From contig NC_054742.1 in the NCBI RefSeq assembly GCF_018143015.1, positions 54,693,195-54,757,194 of the forward strand: a DNA stretch of 64,000 nucleotides, read 5' to 3'. Position numbers and translations under genes: made by a program. Source of the stretch: Lytechinus variegatus (lineage: Eukaryota; Echinodermata; Echinoidea; Temnopleuroida; Toxopneustidae). Positions 9,001 to 20,101 of this stretch are shown piece by piece (position 1 is the first letter of the stretch; every line of letters begins with the position of its first letter). The notes beneath the pieces were generated by a model. The model saw nothing but the letters and a program-made list of their open reading frames with translations. It did no database searches and had not been told where the DNA came from.

Positions 9001-11596
9001 TATAATTGTGATTACGTCGGGGTATTTTCTTGCCATTAGAATCCATTTAAAACTTTTTTTTTCGGTTCCATGACATTTGCTCTGGCGACAATTGCTCCGA
9101 TGGGAAATCTGAACATTAAGCCAAACCTAAAATCTAACCTCCAAATGTTTACATTGTTCTGGACCAAAACTCATTTGCAATCCTAGCTCTTACTCTGCGC
9201 CCTTTGAGAGATTAGAACCCGAGCAAATGTCGCAGGAGCATATTTGTCATGTCACCATTTTTTTTCCAAGAAAATAGATAAAGAAACGATTCAATGAATG
9301 TTTGACAAAAAATGGACAAATAATTAGAAAGGTATGAACACTTGACTATTGACATCAATAATGATATGGCCATCCTCCCATTGGCAAATTAAGCAAATTT
9401 GTGTTATTTCACAGTGATGCAACTCCCCAATTACTTTTTTTACATCAATTTCAACTTTTATCCTGTCTGTCCATAGATCAGGTATTTTTTCATATGGGAG
9501 GACATTTGTTATATGGGTTTCATAGAATACAGCAATTATTTTGCAACATCTTATTAAGACTGATTGAAAATGGATGTTGGGTGGGGGTCGTACTTCTGTG
9601 ACATCAAAAATTTTGATCACATTGCCAATGCGAGGGTCTCCATAGCATTAGTGATTTCGAAATTCGAATGCGTACATTTTTTTTTACATTGGTTGTCAAA
9701 TAAATTGTTCTCGAACTTGCATTGATCTTATTCACTAATTTGTCTTTTCTCGTAAGAAGCTGACTTCTCTTTTAATTAATATCGCTGTGGAGGGCAGTGA
9801 AATTAGCTACCTATTCATTATACCTCACAATGTGAAGTTAGCTACTTATTCCTCATTTCTTATTCAAAATGTAAAAATAGCTACATATTCATTTGTCCTT
9901 ATTCCTTCTTCAAATTATGAAGTTAGCGATTTATTCATTTTCCTTATTCAAATTACAATTTTCTTTAGTGAAATTACTCTTTTCCTAATTTAAAATGCAC
10001 TTTTCCTTATTCAAAATGCGCTTTTCCTTCTCAAAAATGCTTTTTGAATAAGGGAAACGTTCATAACTTCACAGACCTTCTCTCTACAGCTCTAGGTAAA
10101 TAAAAATACTCATTGTGATATTGTTTGTGAAGTGGATAAACGAAAGTTGGGTTCAATGTTTCACTTTTCTTGTTTTCTTGAAAGCGAATTGTAAGAAAAG
10201 TTTGGATAAATAAAGCGAAAGCGACATGATTTCATGGTAAAACTTCAAAAGTTTAAATATGCATCGTTGAGTGATTTTGTTTATTCATTTATTATTTATT
10301 CCGTTAGTTTAATTTCAACAGGGTAGCTCCGTCAGTAATTTAAAAACTGTTTTACAAGGGGGCCTGCATAACATAAAAACACAAAATTACAAACATATAT
10401 ACATGTATTATGTAAAAGACAATAATAGTGAAATAAATAGTCAATTGCAATCTCTGCCAGTCAAACTTTTCAAGAAAATCATGTAAGATAGAAAAGAACG
10501 TGTCAGCATGAATGAAATTCATAATGAATATTTTAAAAAGAAAATCATGGTAAATAATGGGTGGTATAATTGGTCTTAAATGAAATGTACCGTAGGCGTA
10601 ATCCTCTTATATTTTTTTTCGAAAGAAGTTATCAAAAAAGGTATTAAAAACATAAAATACTTCGTCATCAATTTCATTATTTCTCTGAAATGCATGGGTT
10701 CGGCTTACCTTTAAAAGAAAATCTCACTTGAAAAAACGTGGAAGGAAGGTTGGTCCCAACGACTTTCTCCACTTCCATTTTCAATTGCGAGGAATCAACA
10801 TAAATCGGATCGATGATTTGAGATATCCCTGAAATGGCCAGCAACTCCTCACTGGTGTTCAGGTTGGTAAATGTTATCTTGTTATCTGCAGGGATTTGAA
10901 GATCTATAAATGTAGCCACGAGGGTGGTTCCAAGGGGGCTTGATACGGAAACAGGTGGACAGGCCGGGGAGCATTGTTGACATGGAGGTTGGCTACATGT
11001 ATTGTTAAATATATAATCCTCTTCGGGACTCCCTTGCGTCAGGGTGATGTCAGTGGATGCGTCTGCAAGAACAAGAAAACGAACTCCTTGAAATAGTAAG
11101 CCACTATTCTGACTCCAGGAAAGTCTCACTACAAAAGTTGAAAGCAAGCTAGCATCATATCATTTAAAAAAATGATAAATTTGTCAGGGAATGCATAAAT
11201 AAAAATAACACTCGGTTATTTCATGGAGTCTACATTGCGATTAGTTTTTATCATTATTATTTATTTGCGTTTGTTTTTGCCATGAATGTTGGGAAGTGAA
11301 AATAGTATAATTTCATTAAAGAATTAAACTCAATGATCATGGAACATTACGAAATTTGTATGGATACAAATGGGCTTCCGCCATCTTCCATCCACCGCCC
11401 TTTTTTATCATGCATTTGTCGTTTACTATATGGAAACGTGATGACGATACTATACCGATGGGGATCATTTAGGCACGAGGAAGAAAGAAAAAAAACCTGA
11501 AATGTTGAATTTGAAACATAATAAATACTTACGAAAAATCGGTATGTCAATTCCGAGGAGCAGACCACAAATGAAAATTTTATAAATGGCCTCCAT
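1..11596 (-). CDS. Gene 1: 5' part of a CUB(4)-EGF-stalk transmembrane receptor gene
   Basis: Gene span on the minus strand, starting at the ATG at 11596 and cut by the left window edge. Visible exons, 5' to 3', are 11533-11596 (signal peptide), 10709-11062, 5992-6357, 5132-5518 and 4017-4391 (CUB-like), 2251-2364 (EGF) and 734-781 (Thr-rich stalk). All introns have GT-AG ends and lie in phase 1, so every module exon is a symmetric 1-1 cassette and the joined frame is open. By analogy with genes 2 and 3, the missing 3' end should encode more stalk, a membrane span and a signalling tail. The protein is expected to be a type I cell-surface receptor; its ligand is unknown. Start choice: this ATG sits in a good context (A at -3, G at +4) and opens a hydrophobic leader whose frame fits the next exon. 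No lesion is seen in the visible part. Family assignment rests on motif reading alone. Confidence 0.75.
340..630. mobile_element. Hairpin-rich foldback element in gene 1 intron
   Basis: Terminal inverted arms lie at 341-360 and 610-629. The internal 17-bp stem has arms 490-506 and 526-542 with one mismatch. A further copy of the arm sequence occurs at about 434-448. It shows no coding capacity. It sits just 3', in gene sense, of the 48-bp stalk exon. Confidence 0.7.
734..781 (-). CDS. Gene 1 stalk micro-exon (48 bp, Thr/Ser-rich)
   Basis: Minus-strand exon with acceptor CAG before 781 and donor GTAGG after 734, phase 1-1, 16 codons. It reads [15 protein letters not shown] plus split codons at both ends. 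It is rich in Thr and Ser and so likely an O-glycosylated spacer between the EGF module and the membrane. Near-identical exons occur at 28710, 26431, 56005 and 54277, and one with a damaged donor at 57731. Its small size and symmetric phase mean it can be skipped or repeated without a frameshift. Confidence 0.65.
782..2250 (-). other. Gene 1 intron between EGF and stalk exon
   Basis: AT-rich, no exon-like open frame recognised. The only structure noted is an imperfect C-rich/G-rich inverted pair around 1880-1946. Equivalent introns are 28758-30224 and 57779-59228. Confidence 0.5.
2251..2364 (-). CDS. Gene 1 EGF-like (calcium-binding type) exon
   Basis: One 114-bp phase 1-1 exon encodes one whole EGF module with six cysteines, starting IDECLNSPC and ending in GDLCQN. 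It contains [12 protein letters not shown], which fits the Asx-hydroxylation consensus C-x-D/N-x4-F/Y-x-C-x-C of calcium-binding EGF domains. It also has CLNGGTC, which fits the O-fucose consensus C-x4-S/T-C. The first Asp of the usual D-x-D-E start is replaced: the split codon made with the preceding exon gives Met. Acceptor CCTCAG and donor GTAAGT are strong. This is the most securely recognised domain of the gene. Confidence 0.88.
3051..3400 (+). mobile_element. 5'-truncated RTE-like LINE fragment, copy 1 only
   Basis: The frame ends in a typical C-terminal tail of an endonuclease/reverse-transcriptase LINE protein: RKMLGISKRDRK, MKWRWAGHLAR, WTKRITEWRP, RGRQKLRWSDE and LEEAFALQW, then a stop and a GAT-rich simple repeat. 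The insert is bounded by an exact 11-bp target-site duplication, ACAAGAGCTAT (3040-3050 and 3401-3411). The same intron position in copies 2 (about 31011) and 3 (about 59818) is an uninterrupted empty site. Insertion therefore followed the duplication. The plus-strand frame is LINE sequence, not a host exon. Confidence 0.85.
4017..4391 (-). CDS. Gene 1 CUB-like domain exon 4
   Basis: A 375-bp phase 1-1 exon (125 codons), acceptor CCACAG, donor GTATGA. The translation has a CUB-like pattern: [17 protein letters not shown] resembles the SPxYPxxYPxxxxCxW strand of CUB domains, followed by [11 protein letters not shown], a loop with PLCQL, and a final [10 protein letters not shown] strand. Only three Cys are present (one plus a CC pair), so the canonical four-Cys pattern is not kept. 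Possible N-glycosylation sites are DNAS and FNLT. It lies directly upstream of the EGF exon. Confidence 0.68.
4734..4957. repeat. Imperfect inverted repeat (67-bp arms) in gene 1 intron
   Basis: Arm 4734-4800 pairs with 4890-4957; the shared core is GAGAGGCTTTTGTCGAAAG. It is conserved at 32362-32585 and 61150-61373. A minus-strand frame of 103 codons crosses it but has no splice context or recognisable domain. Best read as a nonautonomous foldback insertion older than the array. Confidence 0.65.
5132..5518 (-). CDS. Gene 1 CUB-like domain exon 3
   Basis: A 387-bp phase 1-1 exon (129 codons), acceptor TCAACAG, donor GTAAGAA. Features are [12 protein letters not shown], then a TSPFFNQSV stretch similar to the CUB SPxYPxxY segment, then YQCRMTF. 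The two Cys are 29 residues apart, close to the CUB C1-C2 spacing. There is a NQS glycosylation site. The C-terminal half ([10 protein letters not shown] to VGLMVQPY) fits the late CUB strands. The third and fourth Cys are absent. Confidence 0.68.
5992..6357 (-). CDS. Gene 1 CUB-like domain exon 2
   Basis: A 366-bp phase 1-1 exon (122 codons), acceptor CTCCAG, donor GTAATA. It has a strand-rich pattern with [18 protein letters not shown], comparable to the W-x-I...I-x-L core of CUB domains, then [16 protein letters not shown] with two Cys 13 positions apart, and a final [10 protein letters not shown] strand with an NLT glycosylation site. The plus-strand reading frames over this interval are shadows of this exon. 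Confidence 0.66.
7375..7830. repeat. Degenerate ~54-bp tandem repeat with inverted segment
   Basis: Units resemble GTATGTCGACATGGCGAGAT followed by a variable part and a GACTTATAAAA box, recurring near 7383, 7437, 7492, 7587 and 7640. The right part (about 7650-7830) holds the units in inverse sense. The same array is at about 35005-35455. Confidence 0.55.
9069..9251. mobile_element. Short foldback element with CATGACATTTGCTC-type ends
   Basis: The left end CATGACATTTGCTCTGGCGA and the inverted right end (CATGACAAATATGCTCCTGC read on the minus strand) match imperfectly. It is noncoding. The counterpart in copy 2 is 36694-36876. Confidence 0.5.
9797..10050. repeat. Degenerate ~40-bp tandem repeat
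   Basis: A phrase of the type GTGAAGTTAGCTACTTATTC followed by a TTCCTTATTCAAAAT run recurs about five times with decay. The counterpart is 37422-37671. Hydrophobic plus-strand frames here follow from the repeat. Confidence 0.5.
10709..11062 (-). CDS. Gene 1 N-terminal CUB-like domain exon 1
   Basis: A 354-bp phase 1-1 exon (118 codons), acceptor CTTGCAG, donor GTAAGC. The module begins ASTDITLTQGSPEEDY. It carries a tight cluster of four Cys (NNTCSQPPCQQCSPACPP), then SPLGTTLVATFIDLQI and a final FFQVRFSFKG strand, which fits a divergent CUB fold. As the first extracellular module it would be the most membrane-distal. It differs from the gene 2 copy at seven bases, six of them replacement changes. 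Confidence 0.66.
11533..11596 (-). CDS. Gene 1 signal-peptide exon with start codon
   Basis: A 64-bp coding segment starting at ATG 11596 and reading MEAIYKIFICGLLLGIDIPIF, a short basic start and a hydrophobic core. It ends in phase 1 at a GTAAGT donor. Joined to exon 10709-11062, the split codon gives His, then ASTD, a plausible cleavage area. The start context AAAATGG is good. No cleavage prediction was run. The gene 2 copy lacks one base here, which puts it out of frame. Confidence 0.7.
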
Positions 11597-13885
11597 TTTT
11601 TATTATAAAATTGAACAATTATGTCCTCATCCATGTGATGGAAGAGACAGCCTTGCCACTTCGAGGACACCGTTTACCGTTTCCTCGATTTTCGAACTTT
11701 GTACATGTACTACAAATTGTGACGCCCGATCTATGACAACGCTCGATTATTCAAATAAATTATTGTGAATGGGGGCATAAAGTAATATTACATTAGGGAA
11801 AATCCCGGGATACAGACATATCCATGTAGGCCTTCCTTTGTGCCATAGATATCACTCGATGCAGTTACGTCAATGATATGATTAATTTAATACTCATTCA
11901 GTATCATTTGTTTCGATTGCTTCGCTGTAAATTCATTTTATGTTATACTTTTAGATTAGGTATTTATCTGTATAGTTCTAGATTATTTTAATGTTATATT
12001 CTGTAATTTTAGTAACTTATGGTATATGCGTTTGCTCAATAGCAATTATGTTATGTTATCTTGTTGTAAAATCATATCAGATTATATGTTAGGTCTTATG
12101 TATCTATTTCAGATTATGTATATGTTTTTTAATTGAATGATCAATTCAATAAAGACTATTTGAAAAAATAATAAATGTCCCACTGTCTTGCGAGCGCAGT
12201 CATGGCAGTCGAGGGAAGTTGTAACGTAATGAGCCCAAATTTGAGGGGGTCAGACATGGCGTATGGGGCAAAAACATTTTGATACAAAAAATCGAATTTT
12301 ATGATAAATTATGACATGATATCTATTTTAAAAAGAAATGCATATTTCATAATTTTCGCTTTGTTTTTCTTTCTTTTCCCCCCTTCTATGCCATATGGCC
12401 CCAAGCATCTCTATCTGTATGCCAGTAGGGGATGGGACAAGGGGAGCGTTTTTTCATGAATAATCTTCTACTGGAAACCATTGCATCTGATTGGCTCAGA
12501 GCAATTTATAGTCAATGAAAATCACTGATTAAACTCTTCATGAAATTGTAGTCGACTAGATTATTGATTACTGAGTATGACGATAAAAAATTTCTTTCTT
12601 TAAATTCCCATTCTTTATCTTGTTATGCAAACAATATATATTTTTCATTTTGATGATGAGTGAAAATATATACGAAAAGAAACCTGAGGTTCTAACACCA
12701 ATGTTCAATTAATGCATGTATAAGAAAGTAAACATTGTTGTTTTAATTTCAAAGTTCAGAATGTGACAAAACCAGATCAGTTCATAATAGTTAACCTGAT
12801 TGTATGAAACATTTTAAATTAAATAAACCAAGTAAACAGAGAATGAAGGGGAAGAGACAGGATAAGGTGACGGCGTAACAGTAGTATATTTCGCAAGAGA
12901 CCAGGGACAAATATTCTCCTCATACAATTCTCAGAAGAATTGAAAGGAGTTATAAAGTTCAGGTATTTTTACGTGACTGAACACAGTGAGGCCTTTAGTA
13001 CTTCCATTATATTAGTTATTGATTTAGTCTGTATTCAAACCTTTCTTATGAATTGCAGCTCAGTGGTTGATCCAGGATTAGAAATGGAGGAGGTGGGGGA
13101 CATGAGCAGACTGGTGCAGGCGGCCAATTTTCAGATTTAGCAATTATGTATGTTCATTGATTCTCAAAATATAGGAAGGGCGCGCATCACTTGTGATCAA
13201 ACTTCATTGACTTAGACAGGTCTTCATACACGGAGGGGGGGGGGGAATTCCATATAGATGTATACATCATGCCTAATTATGTATGTATAGTATACTGTCT
13301 TCAAAAGTGTGTGTGCACAGGTGAGAGTGTGTCATTTAACTTATTCAAATAAAAACAAAACAAAATCATTAAAAAACAAAAAGTGTGCAGAATAGATCTT
13401 TTATAAATCATATTTTCGCCAGTTTGAATGATGAAACAAACAAAACATTAAATTCATATGCAATATCTTTCAGAAACTAATGTTGTTTTTCCATTATGTT
13501 AACGGTGATTGCTGTTTTGGCCGGTGAAGAAATGCCATTTATTGTTTTCATTTATTAGACGCGTGACTGATCAAAGGCTAATATCGGAATGGATATGGAT
13601 ATGGGAATTCAATTAATGTTACAATCATGAATAACTTTGATATTCATTTTTTAAATCTCAAACTTCTCGGGTGGGGCATGTGTGAAGAGGGCGAGCAAAA
13701 CAGAAAATGGGTACCTCACTTTTTACAAGTGTAAAGGAGCAAGTCCTTTTCGGCTCAGAAGGTTGTGTTTTAAGTGGGTCACCCCCCCCCCCCCGTGCCT
13801 CCATCCAACATTCCGCTGCCCTAGCTGCCTTGTATAATCATTTCAAGAAATTTACGTTAGAAATAATTCAAATATAATTATATAC
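11597..13885. other. Intergenic region upstream of gene 1
   Basis: It holds the likely promoter of gene 1 (minus strand); no canonical TATA box at a useful distance could be picked out. A possible LINE 3' end lies at about 12140-12180 (AATTCAATAAAGACTATTTG). Copy 1 has about 200 bp (about 12841-13043) that copy 2 lacks. No gene seen. Confidence 0.4.
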
Positions 13886-14777
13886 CAGGGGTTCTCAAAC
13901 GTTTTCTTTGAAGGGCCAGATGAGACTCGAAATAAACCAGAAAGGTCGAGGGTGAAGTGGATACTTAGAAGAAAAAAATGTGCGCGAAGCGCGAAGACCC
14001 TTACGGCCGGGGTCGTAGATGCTCTCTGGTGCAATCTGGCCCATATTTTGGGAAAATTTAATCCAACAAATTTGTAACAGTTTCATATGGAACACAGGCA
14101 AAATTAGAAAAGATTTCAAAATACAGCGAGAGTCAGTAATGACAACAAAATTGTATTTTGTTAAAAGGAATGTAGATTGTACCTTTGTAAATTTTAACAC
14201 ATGGAATTGAAGACAGATAATGTTTTGTAGTAGGTTTATCAATATTTTTGTAGTCAAAGTCGATTAGCCAACACATTGGCCTTGTGCTCGATTGCGGCAA
14301 AATGAAACCATACTTGTCTGTCCATTCTTCATGGAAAACACGATTTTCAGCATCCACCCTTCTTTTCTTTGCAGAATTTGATGCCATTTTGACCTGGCTA
14401 ATAATCAATAATGACTAATGTACCCCTGAGAAAATCCGCAGAACTGAACCGGCAATTGAGTTTACGTTTTAACCAAATTGATTGCGTGTTGGAATGTGTG
14501 CGCAAGTGTTTTCAAATACAACGTTTATCAACGTTTGATGTGAAACTACTTTTTTTTTCAATGTAGCGCAGCGCTGGTCATCTAATAAGAAAGAACAGAC
14601 AAAAAAGACTTCACTAAGATGTGTTTAAAAGTCAAATTAACTTGACTGCCATTACTTTATTATGGCTTCATGCACTTACAATGTAATCATGTTGAGCATA
14701 TGTTTCATGTTGTGACATAAAAGTGATTAAAAAAAACGAAAACAGCAGTCTCGCGGGCCGTAGTCTGAGAACCCCTG
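13886..14777 (-). mobile_element. Nonautonomous hAT element with transposase N-terminal relic
   Basis: The termini are inverted CAGGGGTTCTCAAAC / CAGGGGTTCTCAGAC, the end type of Charlie-like hAT elements. The flanking 8 bases, TTATATAC and TCATATAA, match at six of eight positions, consistent with a decayed hAT target duplication. Inside, on the minus strand, a frame starts MASNSAKKRRVDAENRVF and continues EEWTDKYGF, resembling the N terminus of hAT-derived transposase or GTF2IRD2/ZBED-type proteins. There is no catalytic core. The counterpart is 41355-42196. Confidence 0.75.
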
Positions 14778-17185
14778 TCATATAACATTCACTATCTAAA
14801 AAATATAACATTCACTATCTAAAAAGTTAAACAGACAAACAGAAAAAAAAATTTGAATAGAGAGAGTCTGAGATAAATGTAGCGAAGCACAAGTAGGTAA
14901 GCAATAATACACACATCATAAAGCAACCTTTGACACGAATATTATCCATTTAAATACTTTACGAAGGCGATAAGGCGTTTCGGTCACGAGAAACTACATT
15001 GAGTAAAAACCGAAGCTCATTGTGATTACACATATAGCATTATACATAAAATTGGAATCTGAGTAAAAATACAAAAATATATTTGATATTCCGACGAACA
15101 AAATAAAGAAATCAAATTTTAATAAAATACATTCGATTCATTAGCAATCTTTTACTTGGAATTTAACGACTCTGTAGACACTTTCTTCAATCATAACTAA
15201 AAAATAAATATGTCTTTTTTGTATCAAATATATCTAGCTCTAGTTAAATATTTTACTTATATGAGATCGGACAATTTCTGCAAAAGTTGTTAAACATTGG
15301 ACTATCATTAGTATACAAACCATATATAATGTGAGATGCATGTGCCAAACGTGAAGATATGAGGTAATATTTTATCCAAACATATATAATTCTATGTGTA
15401 TTTAATATTTGAAATTTGTCATTTTCTGCAGATATTTTTATTAACATAACATCATCAATATACAAAGTATATTTCAATATACATTATTAGATTCAATCAA
15501 CAAAATGTGAAAATATGTGGTTGTGTTTTGTTCGAGGGAAAACAAGTACTTGTAAGTCTTTATAGATCTTCAGTTAAATGCGATAATTTCTAGATTATCT
15601 AGAAGGAAAGTATTGAATATATTATATTGTCTTTGTTAACACCACAAATAAATTTCAATTTCAATATATCATGAGATTCATTTGGCTAGTTGTGAAAGTG
15701 TACACTAAATCTAGCTCTATGTGAATCTTTCTTTTTTTATACTGGAGATGCGAAATTTCTGCAGAAATTGTTAAAGAAGTGACTACCATTAGTATACTTA
15801 TCATATTTCATCACATATTGTGAGACTCTAATATGAAGACATGTGGAATATTTTGTAGATCTAGTAGTTTTTTATTGCTGTGTAGCTAGAATGTGAAGGT
15901 CCACACGCGGATGTAGTTTATTCAAAATGAGCTGATATCAATCTTTCACGGGAAAAGTGAATTCTAAATTGGAAGGCTCGATTTGATACATTTTATTTTA
16001 TCTTGTTTTTGGCGCCTCAAGTGAAAAATTAGACTAAATCGATAAACATAGGGAAGGGAAAAAAATGTTTTTGTAATCAACTTCCTGATTGCTGCAATTC
16101 ACTATATGAGTGAGTTTAGGGACACCTCATTGCTTTGTCTCGGGAAATATCAACTGTGCCTATGGCGGTTTACTGGACCGTACCTATATCTCGGTGGTCA
16201 TGTGACGTGACGGGGTGTTCCATCGTTATTAATCGGTGAATAAACTCATTACGTTGTCCATGCATTACCCGTTGCCAGGTCAGGGCAGTTTTTTTATAAT
16301 AATCATTTGATCGTAGAGACATTTATTGACAAGTGAAATTTTCCCTTCCTTGCATCCACCAGCTTTTGCTGAATCAACCTGTATGCAGCCATTATATGTG
16401 TATAGGCCCTAGGCAACCATGCATTATGTGATTATACCACGCATATCCATTGTGGCACCACCCTTTGGTTGTACATGACATTATGTGCTAATTTATCAGC
16501 ATTTTCACGAATTATCCTTCTTTCAGAGGTCATGAACCAATTTTGAGAAACTTGTATATAATTTCTAGCTTTCAGAATTTACTTGTTTATTTTGAATACC
16601 AACACAAGTGATCGATCATGAAAAATAATAGACTCTGAAATTTAACGAGATATTTAACAATTGACATCTCATTAGAAATTAACAAATTAAAATTATTCTT
16701 TGATTCTGGATTGACTCTGACCTCTGAGACACTTCGTGATGCCGATGACCAATTATATCAATATATATATAAATGTATATTTTTTTCGATAGGATCGAAA
16801 CCTTTATTTTGTATCCTTATTATTACAGTGCCACTGATATTTCGTGTTTAAAAGGTTCCTTCATATACAAATCATGGCTGAGACACTCAGAAATAAGAGT
16901 GTTCATTACATTTCGATTATGAATATTCATCAGATTCCGGTTGTAGGATTTAAATTCTTCAAACATCAACTCCATCATCATTGTCATCATTTTCTCATCA
17001 TCATAATCACCAACAGCAAATTCGATTTCACATTCATCCATTATTAGTTTTTTTAAACTTCATTCTCTATTCAATCACCATTACAACCACCATCTTGCTG
17101 TCACGACACAGAAACTTTACACACAAATCACATGTCATAACGATATTCTGAAGTTTTTGGTAATATTAAATATTCCTCCTGAGTA
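14778..17185. other. Intergenic AT-rich stretch before the LINE
   Basis: No gene recognised. It contains a ~160-bp degenerate tandem repeat (15240-15890) and an AT dinucleotide run near 16760. Counterpart: 42197-44600. Confidence 0.45.
15240..15890. repeat. Degenerate ~160-bp tandem repeat (about four units)
   Basis: The phrase ATTTCTGCA recurs near 15268, 15423 and 15750, with a decayed version near 15583, at spacings of roughly 155-167 bp. Related phrases (CATTAGTATAC, TGTGAGA, GAAGATATGAGG/GAAGACATGTGG) follow at matching offsets. Counterpart: about 42635-43260. Confidence 0.45.
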
Positions 17186-17279
17186 ATGACATGGACATTT
17201 TTCTATTTTCAATACAAACAATATATCATCTGATAATAACTATTACTCAACTGAAGATTTTACTTCTAGATTTAGAGAC

Positions 17280-18677
17280 ATGGAACATAAATTCAGTTTG
17301 CTTCATATTAATGCTCGAAGTTTGAACAAAATTTTTGAGTCATTGGAATCATTACTTTTCACTTTAAACAATTTCAAATTTTCCATTATTTGTGTCACGG
17401 AAACATGGCTTCACAATATTTCACCTAACATATTCAGTTTGCAAAACTATAATCTCATTAGGCGTGACCGGGAAGAACAAAGAGGAGGAGGTGTAGCACT
17501 TTACATCAGTGAACATTTACAATTCAAAGTAAGGAAAGAAATATCATTAAAACAGAGTGAAACTTTTTTCGTAGAAATCACGAAGCCAAAAAGCAAAAAT
17601 ATAATTATTGGATTGATTTATAGACCCCCTCATGATAAAGTAAATTTATTTTGTGAAGACCTTGAAACATGTCTTCATACTATTAGAAAAGAAGAGAAAC
17701 AAATATATTTAATGGGTGATTTTAACATCAACCTGTTATCCCAAAATAATGAACACGATTTATTCCTACACACATTGCATTCATTTGGCTATCATCCCCA
17801 TATAGATAAACCGACTAGAATTGATAGCCATTCATCAACACTTATCGACAACATTTTTTCAAATATATTAAACAGAGATATTACCAGCGGATTGTTAATA
17901 TCTGATATATCGGATCATTTGCCGGTTTTTTCATTTTGCGATAATGATATTCCAAAAGAAAATATACTCAAATCGACAATATATAGAAAAGAATCTCAAA
18001 ATAACATTGAATCGTTTAAAAGGGATCTTGCAATTGAAGAATGGTTGGATGTATTTCATGAGTCTAATCCAAACATTGCATACACAAATTTTAACAATAA
18101 ATTGCAGACATTTTACGAGAAAAATTTTCCCCTGATATCACAGGTCAAAAGAAAGAAGGCAAAAATGCCATGGATTTCTAAAGCAATTTTAAGATCCATA
18201 CGTACCCGAAATAAACTTTACAAGGCATTTTTAAAGAACCCTTCTATTCAAAACAAAAATGAATACAAAACTTATAGAAATAGACTAACCAATACAATTC
18301 GAGCTTCTCGCAAATTATATTATTCCGAGAAGCTTTACAAAGTCAAATCATACATGAAAGCAACATGGGAGATTGTAAATGATTTGATTGGCAAGAAACC
18401 CAAAATATTACCCAAGGATAATTTCACAGCTCATAATCTTGCGATAAATTCAGAAGATGTAGCTGATACCTTTAATTCCTTTTTTGTTAACTTAGGACCC
18501 TCCTTGGCAAACAAACTTGACAGAACTGACGAAAATTTTGGAAAATTTCTTCCCTCACCCATTAACTCTTCTTTATTCTTTAACCCAACAAATGTTCAGG
18601 AATTAATTGAAATAACAAAAAATCTCAAATTAAGCAAATCACAGGGAATTGATAGAATTAGTACTTCCCTTCTTTAG
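17280..18677 (+). pseudogene. LINE endonuclease domain and start of RT, copy 1
   Basis: 465 codons, ended by TAG at 18678 where copy 2 has AAG. Apurinic-type endonuclease landmarks: HINARSLN (residues 9-16), TETW (40-43, Glu of the active site), GGGVALYI (69-76), GLIYRPP (111-117), MGDFNINLL (145-153) and SDHLPVF (211-217, catalytic His). The frame then enters the linker and the first RT motif (SQGIDRISTSLL). It is truncated and not expected to be active. Confidence 0.8.
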
Positions 18678-20101
18678 CAGATCATACACTATATTGCCTC
18701 TCCTTTGTGTCATATTTTTAATCTGTCAATTAGCACTGGAATATGTCCTGATTCCCTAAAAATTGCAAAGGTAAATCCTGTTTTAAAAAAGACAATCCGC
18801 ATGAAACAACAAATTACAGGCCTATATCTATTCTTCCCAGCATTTCCAAAATATTAGAGAAGATTATTTACAATAGACTTCATAAGTTTCTAAATACTTT
18901 TCATTTTCTAAATTCTAACCAATATGGATTCAGGAAAGGACATTCGACTGATCAAGCGTCAATACAAATATACGATAAAATTACAAATGCAATGGCAAAT
19001 AAAGAACATATAATAGGCATATTCATGGACTTAAGCAAAGCCTTTGACACTCTTGACCACCAGATATTACTCAAAAAACTTGAAAATTATGGAATTCGCG
19101 GTTTAAGAGTTATTTGTCCAATAGCAAACAATATGTAATTCACAATAATATTCCTTCTGATTTTCAGTTAATACAATGCGGAGTTCCACAAGGATCAATC
19201 CTAGGCCCTTTGCTCTTTTTGATATATATTAATGATTTGACTTCTGTAACACCTTTATTATCATATGTATTATTTGCAGATGACACCAACATTTTTTGTT
19301 CACATAATAGCTTAGGAACTTTAGTAGATATAATTAATCGTGAATTACCAAAACTATCTTTGTGGTTTAAGTGTAATAAGCTTTCACTCAATATAGATAA
19401 AACAAACTTTATATATTTCAAGCATACACACTTACATGGTAACGAATTTCCTTATGATATTAACATAGACAATATTCCTCTCAAAAGGAAAAGAGAAACA
19501 AAGTTTTAGGTGTCACAATAGATGAAAGTTTAAATTGGAATGAACATGTACGTTGTATAACTACTAGTATTTCTAGAAACGTTGGTATACTTTACAAATT
19601 GAAGAACATAATTCCACATACAACTCTTGTCATACTATACAATTCATTAATATTGCCTTATATATCGTATTGCAACATAGTTTGGGCAACATGTGCAAAA
19701 ACTAAAATCAATACAATATACTTATTATAGAAAAAAGCAATATGAATCTGTACTGATTCCCAATATTTATCACACACAAATCCATTATTCCATAAACTAA
19801 AGACTCTAACAGTATTTGACATAAATACTCTTCAAAGCTTACTATGTTTAAGTACGTAAATAACATGCTGCCACCTTCATTCCACATTTTTTATACTCTG
19901 ACATCTATTCATTCATACCCTACCCGTAACTCTTCAAATTTCCATTTAATTAACCCCAAATTGCTTATTGCGCAGAGATCCATAAGACACCATGGTCCAG
20001 ATTTGTGGAACTCTCTACCAGAGCCTGTTAAACAATGTTCGTCATTTCATTCATTTAAGGCAAACGTTAAATCTATGTTATTATCAGAATACTTGAAGTA
20101 A
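18678..20101 (+). pseudogene. LINE reverse transcriptase remnant, copy 1
   Basis: RT motifs appear in shifted frames: NYRPISILP-like, [46 protein letters not shown] and YVLFADDTNIF (catalytic DD), then the thumb region and a C-terminal HHGPDLWNSLPEPVK segment. Disruptions include the TAG at 18678, one-base shifts near 18785 and 19505, and a 16-bp loss near 19102 relative to copy 2. Confidence 0.8.

Larger units (their letters stand above)
6358..10708 (-). other. Large gene 1 intron between CUB exons 1 and 2
   Basis: It contains a short perfect hairpin (6686-6710, GGAATCATT arms), a degenerate ~54-bp tandem/inverted repeat (7375-7830), a foldback element (9069-9251) and a ~40-bp tandem repeat (9797-10050). 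No exon-like frame fits the phase pattern of the gene. The matching intron of gene 2 is 33986-38323. Confidence 0.5.

Noticed and set aside
9324..9620. 98-codon minus-strand frame, identical in copies 1 and 2
   Set aside because: It lies in the large CUB1-CUB2 intron, has no recognisable domain, and has no splice sites giving phase 1-1. The surrounding intron is equally conserved, so identity is not evidence of coding.
12140..12440. Possible gene near CAGTCATGGCAGTCGAGGG and the 88-codon frame in copy 2
   Set aside because: The frame is broken in copy 1 and has no domain; the position fits intergenic repeat debris.
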